Shown: piece by piece, positions 32,560-42,249 of the stretch | How positions within the stretch are numbered: the first letter of the stretch is position 1 | How the letters are laid out: every line of letters begins with the position of its first letter | The notes under the pieces: model-generated | Databases searched by the model: none | What the model was told of the DNA's origin: nothing | The model's input: only the letters and a program-made list of their open reading frames with translations | Source: Epithemia pelagica | Taxonomy: Eukaryota; Bacillariophyta; Bacillariophyceae; Surirellales; Surirellaceae | Reading direction: 5' to 3' | Length of the DNA stretch: 64,000 nt | Assembly (NCBI GenBank): GCA_946965045.2 | Contig: OX337230.1 | Span: 1,240,001 to 1,304,000, forward strand | Translations under genes and position numbers: made by a program

Positions 32560-34529
32560 CTAGGTTACGGTCGTGCTTGTGTACGTGGTTTTTTGTGGAG
32601 GCCGTGGTCCGGGCGTCCATCCCTGATCCTGTGCCAAGGCAAGGGACAAGCGTTTCCAATCCTCGTACAGAGGGTCGTTGGTTGGACCGACTACGGCCGT
32701 GGCACAAACAGTCGTTGGAGGAACTTCTAGTGTTTCGTCGTCTCGTTGCCGCCGGCCATTCCACAAGTTTTTCTGATGTTGCAAGGCCACCACTTGGTCC
32801 GGATCGTCCTCCATGTCGTGGTGGTGAGGTCCGTCCAACGTCGTGGGAGGAGAGGCAATGGTACAGGGCAATTGCAAGCGCAAATTGCGATACGAGCTGG
32901 TTGTCGTCGTCTTGTTGTTGTTGTTGTCATTTGTGTTGGACGATAGGACGACCAAATCCATGACACATTCGTATTCCAATTTGACGGGTAGTGTCGAGAC
33001 ACTGGGCACGGCTCGTTCCGGAATGAGCAAGGTCAAACAGACCCGTTGAGTCGTTTCGGGATCGATGCGTTCGTGGGCCGTACACAAGAGCAATTGCTGA
33101 GCTCGGGTTCGAGATTGATTCGTCGGTGTTGTTGTTGTTGTTGTTGCAGTTGTATTAGTGGATGGTGCTTGCACCCATTCTGAACCTTGCACACACGCAC
33201 TGACTTGGACACAGGGGACCCAATCCTGGACAATGGGAGAATCCCGACGAGGAAAGTCCCATTGCAATACCAAACGACTACCGGGAGTCACGGACAAGCG
33301 GACATTCGTGTTCTTGTCGTCGTCACTGTTGCTGCGGGGTGTTTCGTAGGGTGCCAAAACGGTCAAGATGGAGACGGGAGAGCCTCCAATTGGATCTGTC
33401 ACTCGCAAGACGGGGCCGGGAGGAGCATGGACATGAAAGGCGGGACTTTTTCCACGAGGAACTGTCAAGAGCCGGGTTGATACCGTGGAGAGGCACCATG
33501 CCATTCCGTTGCCGTCAAGGAACAAGGCAATCCACCCGTCGTATCTTGAACCGTCAATCGCGACGATGACGACGACGACCCGTCCGTGGTACTGACCCTG
33601 GTCCCCAGGACGCATCGTTGGACGAGGACAGGAAATTTCAACCATTGGACCCTGCCCTCGGCCGTTTCCACACGGAGTAAAATGGCATAGGAAAAGCGAC
33701 ACGACACAGCCATGGTCAAGGTACTGGGCAAATCGTCCGGTAAATCCGCTCGAAACGCAAAGGTCCTCCAAGCAGCATGACCTTCGGGAAAATGATCATT
33801 TTCTTCATCTGGCATGGCGGACAATGACAACTCTGAAACAGTCTCGGATGTCAACGGAGCATCCTCGTCAGTCTCGTCGTCGTCGTCAGCGTTGGGTGGT
33901 GGATTGGCCCAATCCTCTGTGTAGCGAATGGGCCGTGGTCTCACATCATTGTACAGCGGCACAGCGCCAACGCCTTGTTGTGGTGGTGACAGGGCAAGTA
34001 GATTGACCATTGCATTGGGCCGCACATGGGAGGATGCTGGTTGTTGTTGTGGTTGTGGATTGGATGGTTGTTGTTGTGGTTGTTGTTGTGGTTGTGGACG
34101 ATTGGATTCGGGCACGGCCGTCCAAAAGACACGATGCCGTTCCGGCAGAGTTCGTGGTAGGTTTCGGACGGCTTGCAAGACATGGACACGGTCCTTGGGT
34201 TGTTGGTGGTCTTCCAGTGGTGGTTCTTCTTCCTCACGGCCATAGGCTTCCATATAATGGCTCGTCTTGTGCCATCGACTGTCCAACCGACAATATCCCA
34301 CCACACACAAGCCAAGAGATTTCCAGGGAGGAGGTGATGAAACTACCAGTCGAGTTCCATGCGTAGGATTAGTATTCGTGTCGTCGTCGTTGTTGTTGTT
34401 GTTGCAATGACGTTGTCGCTGGACTTGAATGGTTCCGACAATGGCTTGTCCCGGTCGAACGACGGGTCGACTCAAGGTAACTTGTACCACATGCTGTTCT
34501 TTTGGTTCCTGCTTCGGTTCGTCGTCCAT
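32560..34529 (-). pseudogene. Rgp1-like gene, unit 2, frameshifted
   Basis: Same structure and the same lesion as unit 1: the first ORF is 34529-33465 (354 residues, ending SPRYQPGS) and the C-terminal part is in another frame to 32560. Only scattered substitutions separate it from unit 1 (for example Ala for Val before the DDDDETDED stretch). Confidence 0.75.
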
Positions 34530-34897
34530 GTCGTGTTGTAGTAGAGTGGGGCTTTGGTTGTCCTTCTTCTTGTGGTCGTTTGGGTGGGATTTCGTTTGGA
34601 TCCTTTTTCGTCATGGCGTTTTGGATCTTATCATCGCGATGAGTTCTGTTCGCTTAGGGAGGGGGTTACACGTTTCGAAGATCGAAGGGAAAAGCTATTA
34701 GCTCTACCTATGGGTCGAGAGAGCTAAGCTTGTCTCTGAGTACGGGACTCTCTAGCTAGAGGAATACTCTAGCAGGCAATTTTGTGTCAAACGATTGTGG
34801 AGTCGGACTGCTGCCACAAATTTTTGAGCCCAAGCCTATGAACTTGCGAATGCCTATCATTATCATCCCATTCAAATCTTCATTCCTTTCTTCTATA

Positions 34898-35368
34898 ATG
34901 TCTCGTTCTTCATTGTTCAAGGTGCTCCCCAAAGTTCCGCCGGGAGGAGCGACGACGATTGCTCATCGTCGTTGTGTTGGCCAAAGCCGGTGGAAATCCA
35001 CCGCGTTCGGCAAGACCGAAAAGGACGATATGTCCTTTTCGACATTGCGAGACGAGATCCAGAATCTCAGCACCAAGATCCAGAATCTCAGCACGAAGTT
35101 GGACACGCTGGCAAGCAAGATTGACACGCAGGCAAGCAAGATTGTGATCGGGGTAGTGGTCGGGATGGGGGGACTCATGCTCGCCCTTTATGCCGCTGCC
35201 GCCACCAATTTTCAAACGTTTGCTAGTACCGTGTCTAGTCGGTTCGATGGCGACGCACAGAGATTCAACTCCATGTCCGAATTCCTTTCGCATCGTTTTG
35301 ATGCGCAGGATGCCAAGATCAATGCCCAAGAAGTCAAAATTGAATATACCAACAAGAAAGGCCGCTAG
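34898..35368 (+). CDS. Coiled-coil/TM mitochondrial-type family, copy C
   Basis: 156-residue ORF, the same protein as copy B, at exactly +3,344 bp. It is convergent with the intact Rgp1-like gene, whose stop lies 535 bp downstream. Identity to copy B, while copy A is clearly different, dates this duplication as recent. Confidence 0.7.
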   Translation: MSRSSLFKVLPKVPPGGATTIAHRRCVGQSRWKSTAFGKTEKDDMSFSTLRDEIQNLSTKIQNLSTKLDTLASKIDTQASKIVIGVVVGMGGLMLALYAAAATNFQTFASTVSSRFDGDAQRFNSMSEFLSHRFDAQDAKINAQEVKIEYTNKKGR

Positions 35369-35903
35369 AAGTTGTGCTTTGTGCATGTCGGGGCGTCGTG
35401 TATGCGATATAACTATTTGATAGATATTGAGTTTAGAAAATCATCATTGCGTGTTGAGTCGAAACACTATTTTGGTTGTGTTTGTACAAACGCTTCCGAG
35501 GAAGCGCGGGGATTTCCTTCGTATTCACTAGTTTGGCTGGGATACGGCGGCTCTTGTGAGGGACCCGCGGGATCACAGAAGAGCCTCGTTCACATCTCCC
35601 TCCATTCAGAGACCAGACGGATGATAACAAACGAATAAAAATTACACCATGTACTCGGCGAAGGGGACGACTCCAATGCAAATGTCCTTGCGCATCGTGT
35701 GGTTGGAATAATGTCGCTACCAACAACGTGTTCGTGGATCAATTTCACACCACTGTTCAGATGACAACAACAACATGGCCCACAAATCAACGAGCAACGA
35801 GACGCTACTATAAGGACAATGGTAGCCAAAAGTATTCCAATCCAGAACGTGCCATGCCTCATGAGAATAGCATTCCACGCAAAACCAGTTGCTTTACGTG
35901 TGT

Positions 35904-37883
35904 CTAGGTTACGGTCGTGCTTGTGTACGTGGTTTTTTGTGGAGGCCGTGGTCCGGGCGTCCATCCCTGATCCTGTGCCAAGGCAAGGGACAAGCGTTTC
36001 CAATCCTCGTACAGAGGGTCGTTGGTTGGACCGACTACGGCCGTGGCACAAACAGTCGTTGGAGGAACTTCTAGTGTTTCGTCGTCTCGTTGCCGCCGGC
36101 CATTCCACAAGTTTTTCTGATGTTGCAAGGCCACCACTTGGTCCGGATCGTCCTCCATGTCGTGGTGGTGAGGTCCGTCCAACGTCGTGGGAGGAGAGGC
36201 AATGGTACAGGGCAATTGCAAGCGCAAATTGCGATACGAGCTGGTTGTCGTCGTCTTGTTGTTGTTGTTGTCATTTGTGTTGGACGATAGGACGACCAAA
36301 TCCATGACACATTCGTATTCCAATTTGACGGGTAGTGTCGAGACACTGGGCACGGCTCGTTCCGGAATGAGCAAGGTCAAACAGACCCGTTGAGTCGTTT
36401 CGGGATCGATGCGTTCGTGGGCCGTACACAAGAGCAATTGCTGAGCTCGGGTTCGAGATTGATTCGTCGGTGTTGTTGTTGTTGTTGTTGTTGTTGCAGT
36501 TGTATTAGTGGATGGTGCTTGCACCCATTCCGAACCTTGCACACACGCACTGACTTGGACACAGGGGACCCAATCCTGGACAATGGGAGAATCCCGACGA
36601 GGAAAGTCCCATTGCAACACCAAGCGACTACCGGGAGTCACGGACAAGCGGACATTCGTGTTCTTGTCGTCGTCACTGTTGCTGCGGGGTGTTTCGTAGG
36701 GTGCCAAAACGGTCAAGATGGAGACGGGAGAGCCTCCAATTGGATCTGTCACTCGCAAGACGGGGCCGGGAGGAGCATGAACATGAAAGGCGGGACTTTT
36801 TCCACGAGGAACCGTCAAGGAACCGGGTTGATACCGTGGAGAGGCACCATGCCATTCCGTTGCCGTCAAGGAACAAGGCAATCCACCCGTCGTATCTTGA
36901 ACCGTCAATCGCGACGACGACGCCGATCCGTCCGTGGTACTGCCCCTTGTCCCCAGGACGCATCGTTGGACGAGGACAGGAAATTCCAACCATTGGACCC
37001 TGCCCTCGGCCGTTTCCACACGGAGTAAAATGGCATAGGAAAAGCGACACGATACGGCCATGGTCAAGGTACTGGGCAAATCGTCCGGTAACTCCGCTCG
37101 AAACGCAAAGGTCCTCCAAGCAGCATGACCTTTGGGAAGATGATCATTTTCTTCATCTGGCATGGCGGACAATGACAACTCTGAAACAGTCTCGGACGTC
37201 AATGGAGCATCCTCGTCAGTCTCGTCGTCGTCGTTGTCGTCAGCGTTGGGTGGTGGATTGGCCCAATCCTCTGTGTAGCGAATGGGCCGTGGTCTCACAT
37301 CATTGTACAGCGGCACAGCGCCAACGCCTTGTTGTGGTGGTGACAGGGCTAAAAGATTGACCATTGTATTGGGCCGCACATGGGAGGATGCTGGTTGTTG
37401 TTGTGGTTGTGGATTGGATGGTTGTTGTTGTTGTTGCTGCTGTGGTTGTGGAGGATTGGATTCGGGCACGGCCGTCCAAAAGACACGATGCCGTTCCGGC
37501 AGAGTTCGTGGAAGGTTTCGGACAGCTTGCAAGACATGGACACGGTCCGTGGGTTGTTGGTGGTCTTCCAGTGGTGGTTCTTCTTCCCCACGGCCATAGG
37601 CTTCCATATAATGGCTCGTCTTGTGCCATCGACTGTCCAACCGACAATATCCCACCACACACAAGCCAAGAGATTTCCAGGGAGGAGGTGAAGAAACCAC
37701 CAGTCGAGTTCCATGCGTAGTATTGGTATTCGTGTCGTCGTCGTTGTTGTTGTTGTTGCAATGACGTTGTCGCTGGACTTGAATGGTTCCGACAATGGCT
37801 TGTCCCGGTCGAACGACGGGTCGACTCAAGGTAACTTGTACCACATGCTGTTCTTTTGGTTCCTGCTTCGGTTCGTCGTCCAT
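35904..37883 (-). CDS. Rgp1-like arrestin-fold protein (intact, unit 3)
   Basis: 659 residues from ATG 37883 to the stop at 35904. The N terminus is a beta-rich arrestin-like start (VVQVTLSRPVVRPGQAIVGTIQV), with long Gln/Asn/Pro-rich inserts. The middle has AVSCRFSYAILLRVETAEGRV, and the C-terminal half reads VSILTVLAPYETPR, RLSVTPGSRLVLQWDF, VQDWVPCVQVSACVQG, SVSTLPVKLEYECVMDLVVL. This order fits the Rgp1 family (partner of Ric1 in the Rab6 GEF at the Golgi). The match is by pattern, so another arrestin-like trafficking protein is possible. The N-terminal two thirds belongs to an older sequence type and the C-terminal third to the same type as the broken copies. Confidence 0.6.
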   Translation of the reverse strand: MDDEPKQEPKEQHVVQVTLSRPVVRPGQAIVGTIQVQRQRHCNNNNNDDDTNTNTTHGTRLVVSSPPPWKSLGLCVVGYCRLDSRWHKTSHYMEAYGRGEEEPPLEDHQQPTDRVHVLQAVRNLPRTLPERHRVFWTAVPESNPPQPQQQQQQQPSNPQPQQQPASSHVRPNTMVNLLALSPPQQGVGAVPLYNDVRPRPIRYTEDWANPPPNADDNDDDETDEDAPLTSETVSELSLSAMPDEENDHLPKGHAAWRTFAFRAELPDDLPSTLTMAVSCRFSYAILLRVETAEGRVQWLEFPVLVQRCVLGTRGSTTDGSASSSRLTVQDTTGGLPCSLTATEWHGASPRYQPGSLTVPRGKSPAFHVHAPPGPVLRVTDPIGGSPVSILTVLAPYETPRSNSDDDKNTNVRLSVTPGSRLVLQWDFPRRDSPIVQDWVPCVQVSACVQGSEWVQAPSTNTTATTTTTTTTPTNQSRTRAQQLLLCTAHERIDPETTQRVCLTLLIPERAVPSVSTLPVKLEYECVMDLVVLSSNTNDNNNNKTTTTSSYRNLRLQLPCTIASPPTTLDGPHHHDMEDDPDQVVALQHQKNLWNGRRQRDDETLEVPPTTVCATAVVGPTNDPLYEDWKRLSLALAQDQGWTPGPRPPQKTTYTSTTVT

Positions 37884-38154
37884 GTCGTGTTGTAGTAGAG
37901 TGGGGCTTTGGTTGTCCTTCTTCTTGTGGCCGTTTGGGTGGGATTTCGTTTGGATCCTTTTTCGTCATGGCGTTTTGGATCTTATCATCGCGCGAAGATG
38001 TTATGGTCGCTCAGGGATGGGGTTACACGTTTCGAAGATCGAAGGGAAAAGCTACAATATTAGCTCTACCTATGGGTCGAGAGAGCTAAGCTTGTCTCTG
38101 ATTACGGGACTCTCTAGCTAGAGGAATACTCTAGAAGGAGTTGAAAAGAGATGA

Positions 38155-38330
38155 TCTTTCGCAATGCCGCTGCCTCGCTGTGATCGGTGGTATCATTATC
38201 ATGGTTCGTGATTGTACCGAAAACAGAGAGCGGACAAGAGATTGGCACCTATTGGCACATCATCACGAAATGCGAAAAGATCCCATCGCATTTATCAAGT
38301 CGCGGATAACTTCCTGGACAGGTATGAGGG
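38155..38330. repeat. Duplicated 5' end of the methyltransferase gene
   Basis: Matches 40838-41019 (TGGTATCATTATC, CAGAGAGCGGACAAGAGATT, GTCGCGGATA shared). On the minus strand it contains codons like MIPPxTxxQRxCER, the first codons of the methyltransferase at 40.9 kb, plus its upstream flank. No further coding follows. Confidence 0.75.
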
Positions 38331-38447
38331 ACGCATCACGCGCGCCATCCCTCTCGCGCGGCATTGCCCAGCATGCTCGCGATCCACTGCCTTGCTCACG
38401 ACAGATAACAAAATCGTTGCGTTCCTCGTTCCTCCTCCTCTCTTTTC

Positions 38448-39290
38448 ATGTCACGCTCAGATGAGAAGAAACGGCCAAACACCATGTCTTCCAATCTGGA
38501 AAAGCCACTTGGTGTGAGGTTTGACAGCAACATTGACTTTGTGGCGAACGAGAAGAGTGCTGAGCGTCGGTTTGAGAAAGAACGACTAAAGAAAGTAAGT
38601 GTCTCGAACGAGGAGTCTTCACTGGAAAATCTGATGCTTCTTTTGCGTTTTAAGGGTATGCAATCGTTGATGATCCGAACGATGCTGTATCTTCGCGACA
38701 CAAGATGTCGTAGAGTGATCACTCGCGTCTCGTTTTCCCCTTCCTGTTCAATAGATTGAACAATGCAAGTTCACACGATGATCTCACTTCTTCTTCCTTC
38801 CCCTACTATTTGTCCATGGTTGCACAGGTGCACAAGAAAAGCTGAATGCTGGTAGGTTTTCATCTTCTCTGATTCGGTGTTGCAATTCAGCAAGTTTCTG
38901 TTTAGCTAATTGTTTTCTTACGGCAACGTCTTGTTTCGTTTTGTTTCCACTGAAGAATTCCAGCTTTTCCTGGATTCATTCTTCAATCCAGCAAATGAAG
39001 CGGGTCTCGAAGAATGTTTTGGGGATCCACGGGTCACACCGGCGTTTAACTCCCTGTTCCAAGATACTGGAATACACATGGAAGGAATGACCTTCCGGGA
39101 GCGCCTTGGTGCCCTTCGTGGGCAGTACCAGAACCAAGAGCTTTTGCCTGAAACACGGAATTGGCTGCTTGTACTTCATCATCACCTCCAAGGACTCCAA
39201 CTCGAAAGACGCGATGGAGCGATTATAGCTTTTGTAACTCCAGAGAACTCGCCCTCGCGGGGCGGTACTGGAGGGCAGGGAGCTGTGTAG
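38448..39290 (+). CDS. Two-exon hypothetical protein
   Basis: ATG 38448 (MSRSDEKKRPNTMSSNLEK). Exon 1 ends at 38655 (AAGG before GTATGC) and exon 2 begins at 38956 after CTGAAG, joining LLRFK to EFQLFLDSFF in phase; stop at 39290, 180 residues. Exon 1 is charged and helical (VANEKSAERRFEKERLKK). Exon 2 has FFNPANEAGLEECFGDP and RERLGALRGQYQNQ. No signal peptide or TM, and no family recognised. An exon 1 copy lies at 27.8 kb. Exon 2 is supported by phase and by the open frame only. Confidence 0.55.
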
Positions 39291-39793
39291 CAGCGAGTGG
39301 GAACAGAGTAGTGTTCCATGGAGTTTGAACACTGTCTTTTCCTGAGCTGACCGGACGACAGCTTCTTTGTGAAGCTAGGCTCTCGTTGGTTTTGAAGGGC
39401 CAGGGAACAGTTCGTCAACTTTGTCCAAAATCAAATAAAGTAAAGAGCTATAAATTCCCCAATGTGCAAATACGACAGCTGTCTAGAATTTAGGGCTTTA
39501 CTGGTTATCAGTGGTCCAATCTGGATGTTGCTTTGCTGGAGGATATGGGTGGATCCAGGAATGTCGATGACGTTCAATCCGAGAATGGCATTGTTTGCAG
39601 ATGAAGAAAAGTGATGGAAACCACAGAACACGCTCACAACGCACTGGGCGCACTGAATGGATCCAAACTCCTGCGGAAGGTCTTGAGACATGTCAGGCGT
39701 TCTTGTCTTGGATGATGACAGATAGAATGGATCCATAAACACCCAGAGCCCATTTCCTCAAGTTTCCATAGACAATGATGATTGGTCGGTCGG
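39291..39793. other. Intergenic; one uncertain minus ORF
   Basis: A minus frame (39742-39431) reads fairly protein-like (NAILGLNVIDIPGSTHILQQ) but lacks a start, a family or support, so it may be a remnant. Nothing else is seen. Confidence 0.3.
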
Positions 39794-40957
39794 TCACCTG
39801 GCGGTTGTTGTATACGGTACGGTCGTTTCATCGACACTGCACAACCACAACGACGACAAGGGTTCGTCAGACGACGATGACGACAATGCTAACGATGGAA
39901 CCTTGGTTGGTTGGGATTGGTCACGAGGTTGATACAAGGTCCATTCCCAAAGATCATCTTTCTGGGCAGAATCCTCCTTGTTCTTATCTGCATGTTGCTG
40001 CTGCTGTTGCAACTCGTGCAGAGTTTCCAAAAAGGCATCTTTCTGGACTCGATCGGTTTGACAAAAGACCCAGACTCGTGTTTTTTTCTTGTTGTCGTTG
40101 TCGTTGTTGTGGTTAAAAAGTAACGCATGGACCAGCCGTGCGGCTCCTCGCGCCACGTGCGAGGATTCAAAGACATCGGACAAGAGGTACAAATCGGCTG
40201 CCGGCGGCCAGGCAAATTCTTGTTTGGGACAATTCTCGTCCTTGTCATGAGAATAATACTCATGATTGCTTCCACAACACGACAACAAATCATATCGACT
40301 GGCCTGGACCCGATCCGACCAGCCTTGGTCGTGAGCGGCCGTTTGGACCATGCGCAAGGCCAAGGCATCGACATCGGTGGCAAACACTTGCTTGGCTCCC
40401 AAGGCGGCCGCAGTCAAGGAAGGCAATCCCGGTCCACATCCCAATTCACAAACGGTCAAATGAGACAAGGGTCCAGACGACCCGGACGATGCATTCTCTG
40501 CCGACATTGTCCTTGTTGGTTTCTCTTTGTGGAGTTGCACTGCCGCTTGGACCAGACAATGGGCGGCAACACGTGCCGTGGGCCACACTTGGGTGGCCAA
40601 AAAGTTGTAGTTGCCGTCCATGACATCCATGGGATTGGAAACGGCATAACAATACCACGACGACACAGGAAACGAACTGGACAACGGTTCTTGACAACTG
40701 GGTAGTGATGGAGAGAAGGGAACACGATGAATGGCAATCGGCTTGTTGGTTCCATGATTAGGCATTGAAATGGAACTCATGGATTCCACAGAACGTGTAA
40801 CGCATGTCAACAAGACAACCCAGAGCCAAACCAAGGCTCTTTCGCACTGCCGCTGCGTCGTTGTGGTCGGTGGTATCATTATCGTGGTTCTTGATTGTAC
40901 CACAAACAGAGAGCGGACAAGAGATTGGCACCTACCTATTAGAGGTATTGGCACCAT
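39794..40957 (-). CDS. METTL21-type SAM-dependent methyltransferase
   Basis: 387 residues from ATG 40957, or 361 from ATG 40879 (MIPPTTTTQRQC), which I prefer because a hydrophobic signal or anchor (ALVWLWVVLLTCV) follows it. Family features: QVWPTARVAAHCLV (the W-x-x-A region before motif I), VCELGCGPGLPSL (SAM-binding motif I), VFATDVDALALRMV (acidic loop), and DLYLLSDVFESSHVARGAARLV in the place of the D-x-x-Y/F motif region. These proteins methylate lysines or related groups on proteins. A poly-Gln and Asn/Asp insert and a long Ser-rich tail are extra. The leader suggests an organelle or secretory route. Confidence 0.75.
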   Translation of the reverse strand: MVPIPLIGRCQSLVRSLFVVQSRTTIMIPPTTTTQRQCERALVWLWVVLLTCVTRSVESMSSISMPNHGTNKPIAIHRVPFSPSLPSCQEPLSSSFPVSSWYCYAVSNPMDVMDGNYNFLATQVWPTARVAAHCLVQAAVQLHKEKPTRTMSAENASSGSSGPLSHLTVCELGCGPGLPSLTAAALGAKQVFATDVDALALRMVQTAAHDQGWSDRVQASRYDLLSCCGSNHEYYSHDKDENCPKQEFAWPPAADLYLLSDVFESSHVARGAARLVHALLFNHNNDNDNKKKTRVWVFCQTDRVQKDAFLETLHELQQQQQHADKNKEDSAQKDDLWEWTLYQPRDQSQPTKVPSLALSSSSSDEPLSSLWLCSVDETTVPYTTTAR

Positions 40958-41220
40958 CTCCCCGAAAGATCCAGTCGCATTTATGAAAGTCGCGGATAGC
41001 TTCCTTGACAGATGTGAGTGGAGGGTTCGCTTTCTTTTTCCGGGTTCTTAGGTGTCATTTGAGATTTTGATGGCTTGATGCCATCTGTCGGATGTGCATG
41101 TTTGGATGACGACGACCATGTTGTCGTTACTATTCTCTACAACAGCCAACGATTTTCTTCCATATTACCCACTCTACTACATTTCTACAATACTAGAACG
41201 AGCCATATTACCCTTTTATT

Positions 41221-42249
41221 ATGTGCGGGTGTGTTCCAAGTAGTTGCACTTCTCAGGTGGCCGAGAACACGGCCATGTCCTCGCCCGAATCGTATCGCCA
41301 CCACAACAACGACAACGACAACAAGAGTTGGACGAACCAGCCATCTCCACAATTGCAACAGACGTCGTACTCTCGTCGAAGACCACCACCACCACCACAC
41401 TCTCCACAAGCGGACCACCACTACACTCGCTCCGAACAAAGAATTGGCAGCAGCCGCCGTCGTCGTGTGGGAGGACCTCCCACTTCTCCAAGTATTCCAC
41501 AAAACAGGATGAGGATGATGATGAAACCACCTCCTCCCGTCTTATCCTTGTTGGGTTCCTACCGCGCGTCGCAATTTTGCAACTTGTTTGTGTTGCAAGG
41601 ATCCGTCCTGGACTTTGGGGCATGGCAATACTTTGATGAATATCCTCAATCGACGGCCATTGTCAATGCCGCCAACGAGGCCTGTCTCGGTGGTGGAGGT
41701 GTCGATGGCGCCATTACCAAGGCTGGTGGTCGACGATTGGAACAAGCCCGCCAGGCCTTGCCTCTGGTACAACCATCCTCCTCGTCCTCCACAACGACGA
41801 TTCGATGTCCGACCGGTCAAGCCGTCTTGACGGGTCCCAATGTCTATGGGAGTTTGTCCGTTCCCTACATTATTCATGCCGTTGGACCCAATTACAATCA
41901 CTACCAACATCGAGACGAACTGGTCCAAGGTCATGTCTTGTTGCAGTCCGCCTATCAATCCTCCTTGACCATTGCCTATACGCATGACATTCAAAGTGTC
42001 GGATTTTCGCTCTTGTCGGCCGGCATATTCAAGGGACCCTACTTGACCTTGAGCAATGTCCTAGAAATTGGAATTCAAGGCATTCAAACCTGGAAACCAC
42101 CACCACTTAGATCCACGGATGGCATCAGGACCAAGCCTCGACCCAATGTGTATTTGTGTGCCTTTACGTCGGAAGAATGCGACACCTTACTCGAGTTGTG
42201 TCAGAAACACTTGGAACCCTTGCAAGCAGACCCAGAAACCTCCAAGTGA
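41221..42249 (+). CDS. Macro-domain (ADP-ribose-binding) protein
   Basis: 342 residues, ATG 41221 (a second ATG at 41275 is possible). The first 115 residues are disordered (Asn, Pro, His, Arg). From about residue 117 the macro fold is clear: LQGSVLDF, STAIVNAANEACLGGGGVDGAI (the NAAN and GGGVDGAI ADP-ribose-binding loops), CPTGQAVLTGPNVYG, YIIHAVGPNY, and VGFSLLSAGIFKGP (phosphate loop). The residues needed for binding, and for hydrolase activity of the MacroD type, are present. Probably removes or reads ADP-ribose, or processes ADP-ribose derivatives. Confidence 0.9.
   Translation: MCGCVPSSCTSQVAENTAMSSPESYRHHNNDNDNKSWTNQPSPQLQQTSYSRRRPPPPPHSPQADHHYTRSEQRIGSSRRRRVGGPPTSPSIPQNRMRMMMKPPPPVLSLLGSYRASQFCNLFVLQGSVLDFGAWQYFDEYPQSTAIVNAANEACLGGGGVDGAITKAGGRRLEQARQALPLVQPSSSSSTTTIRCPTGQAVLTGPNVYGSLSVPYIIHAVGPNYNHYQHRDELVQGHVLLQSAYQSSLTIAYTHDIQSVGFSLLSAGIFKGPYLTLSNVLEIGIQGIQTWKPPPLRSTDGIRTKPRPNVYLCAFTSEECDTLLELCQKHLEPLQADPETSK

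Larger units (their letters stand above)
31427..34770. repeat. Tandem array unit 2 (3,344 bp)
   Basis: Features recur at exactly +3,344 in unit 3: coiled-coil ORF 31554 to 34898, Rgp1-like stop 32560 to 35904. Contains coiled-coil copy B and a frameshifted Rgp1-like copy. Confidence 0.9.
34771..38132. repeat. Tandem array unit 3 (3,362 bp)
   Basis: 34771 to about 36470 is nearly identical to unit 2. From the (GTT)n run at 36471-36496 rightward many substitutions and small indels appear. Homology to the unit ends in GGAATACTCTAG at 38123-38134. Contains coiled-coil copy C and the only intact Rgp1-like gene. Confidence 0.9.

Noticed and set aside
29131-36307. 162-codon plus ORFs repeated in each array unit
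   Set aside because: Antisense to the Rgp1-like C-terminal codons; repeated only because the unit is repeated.
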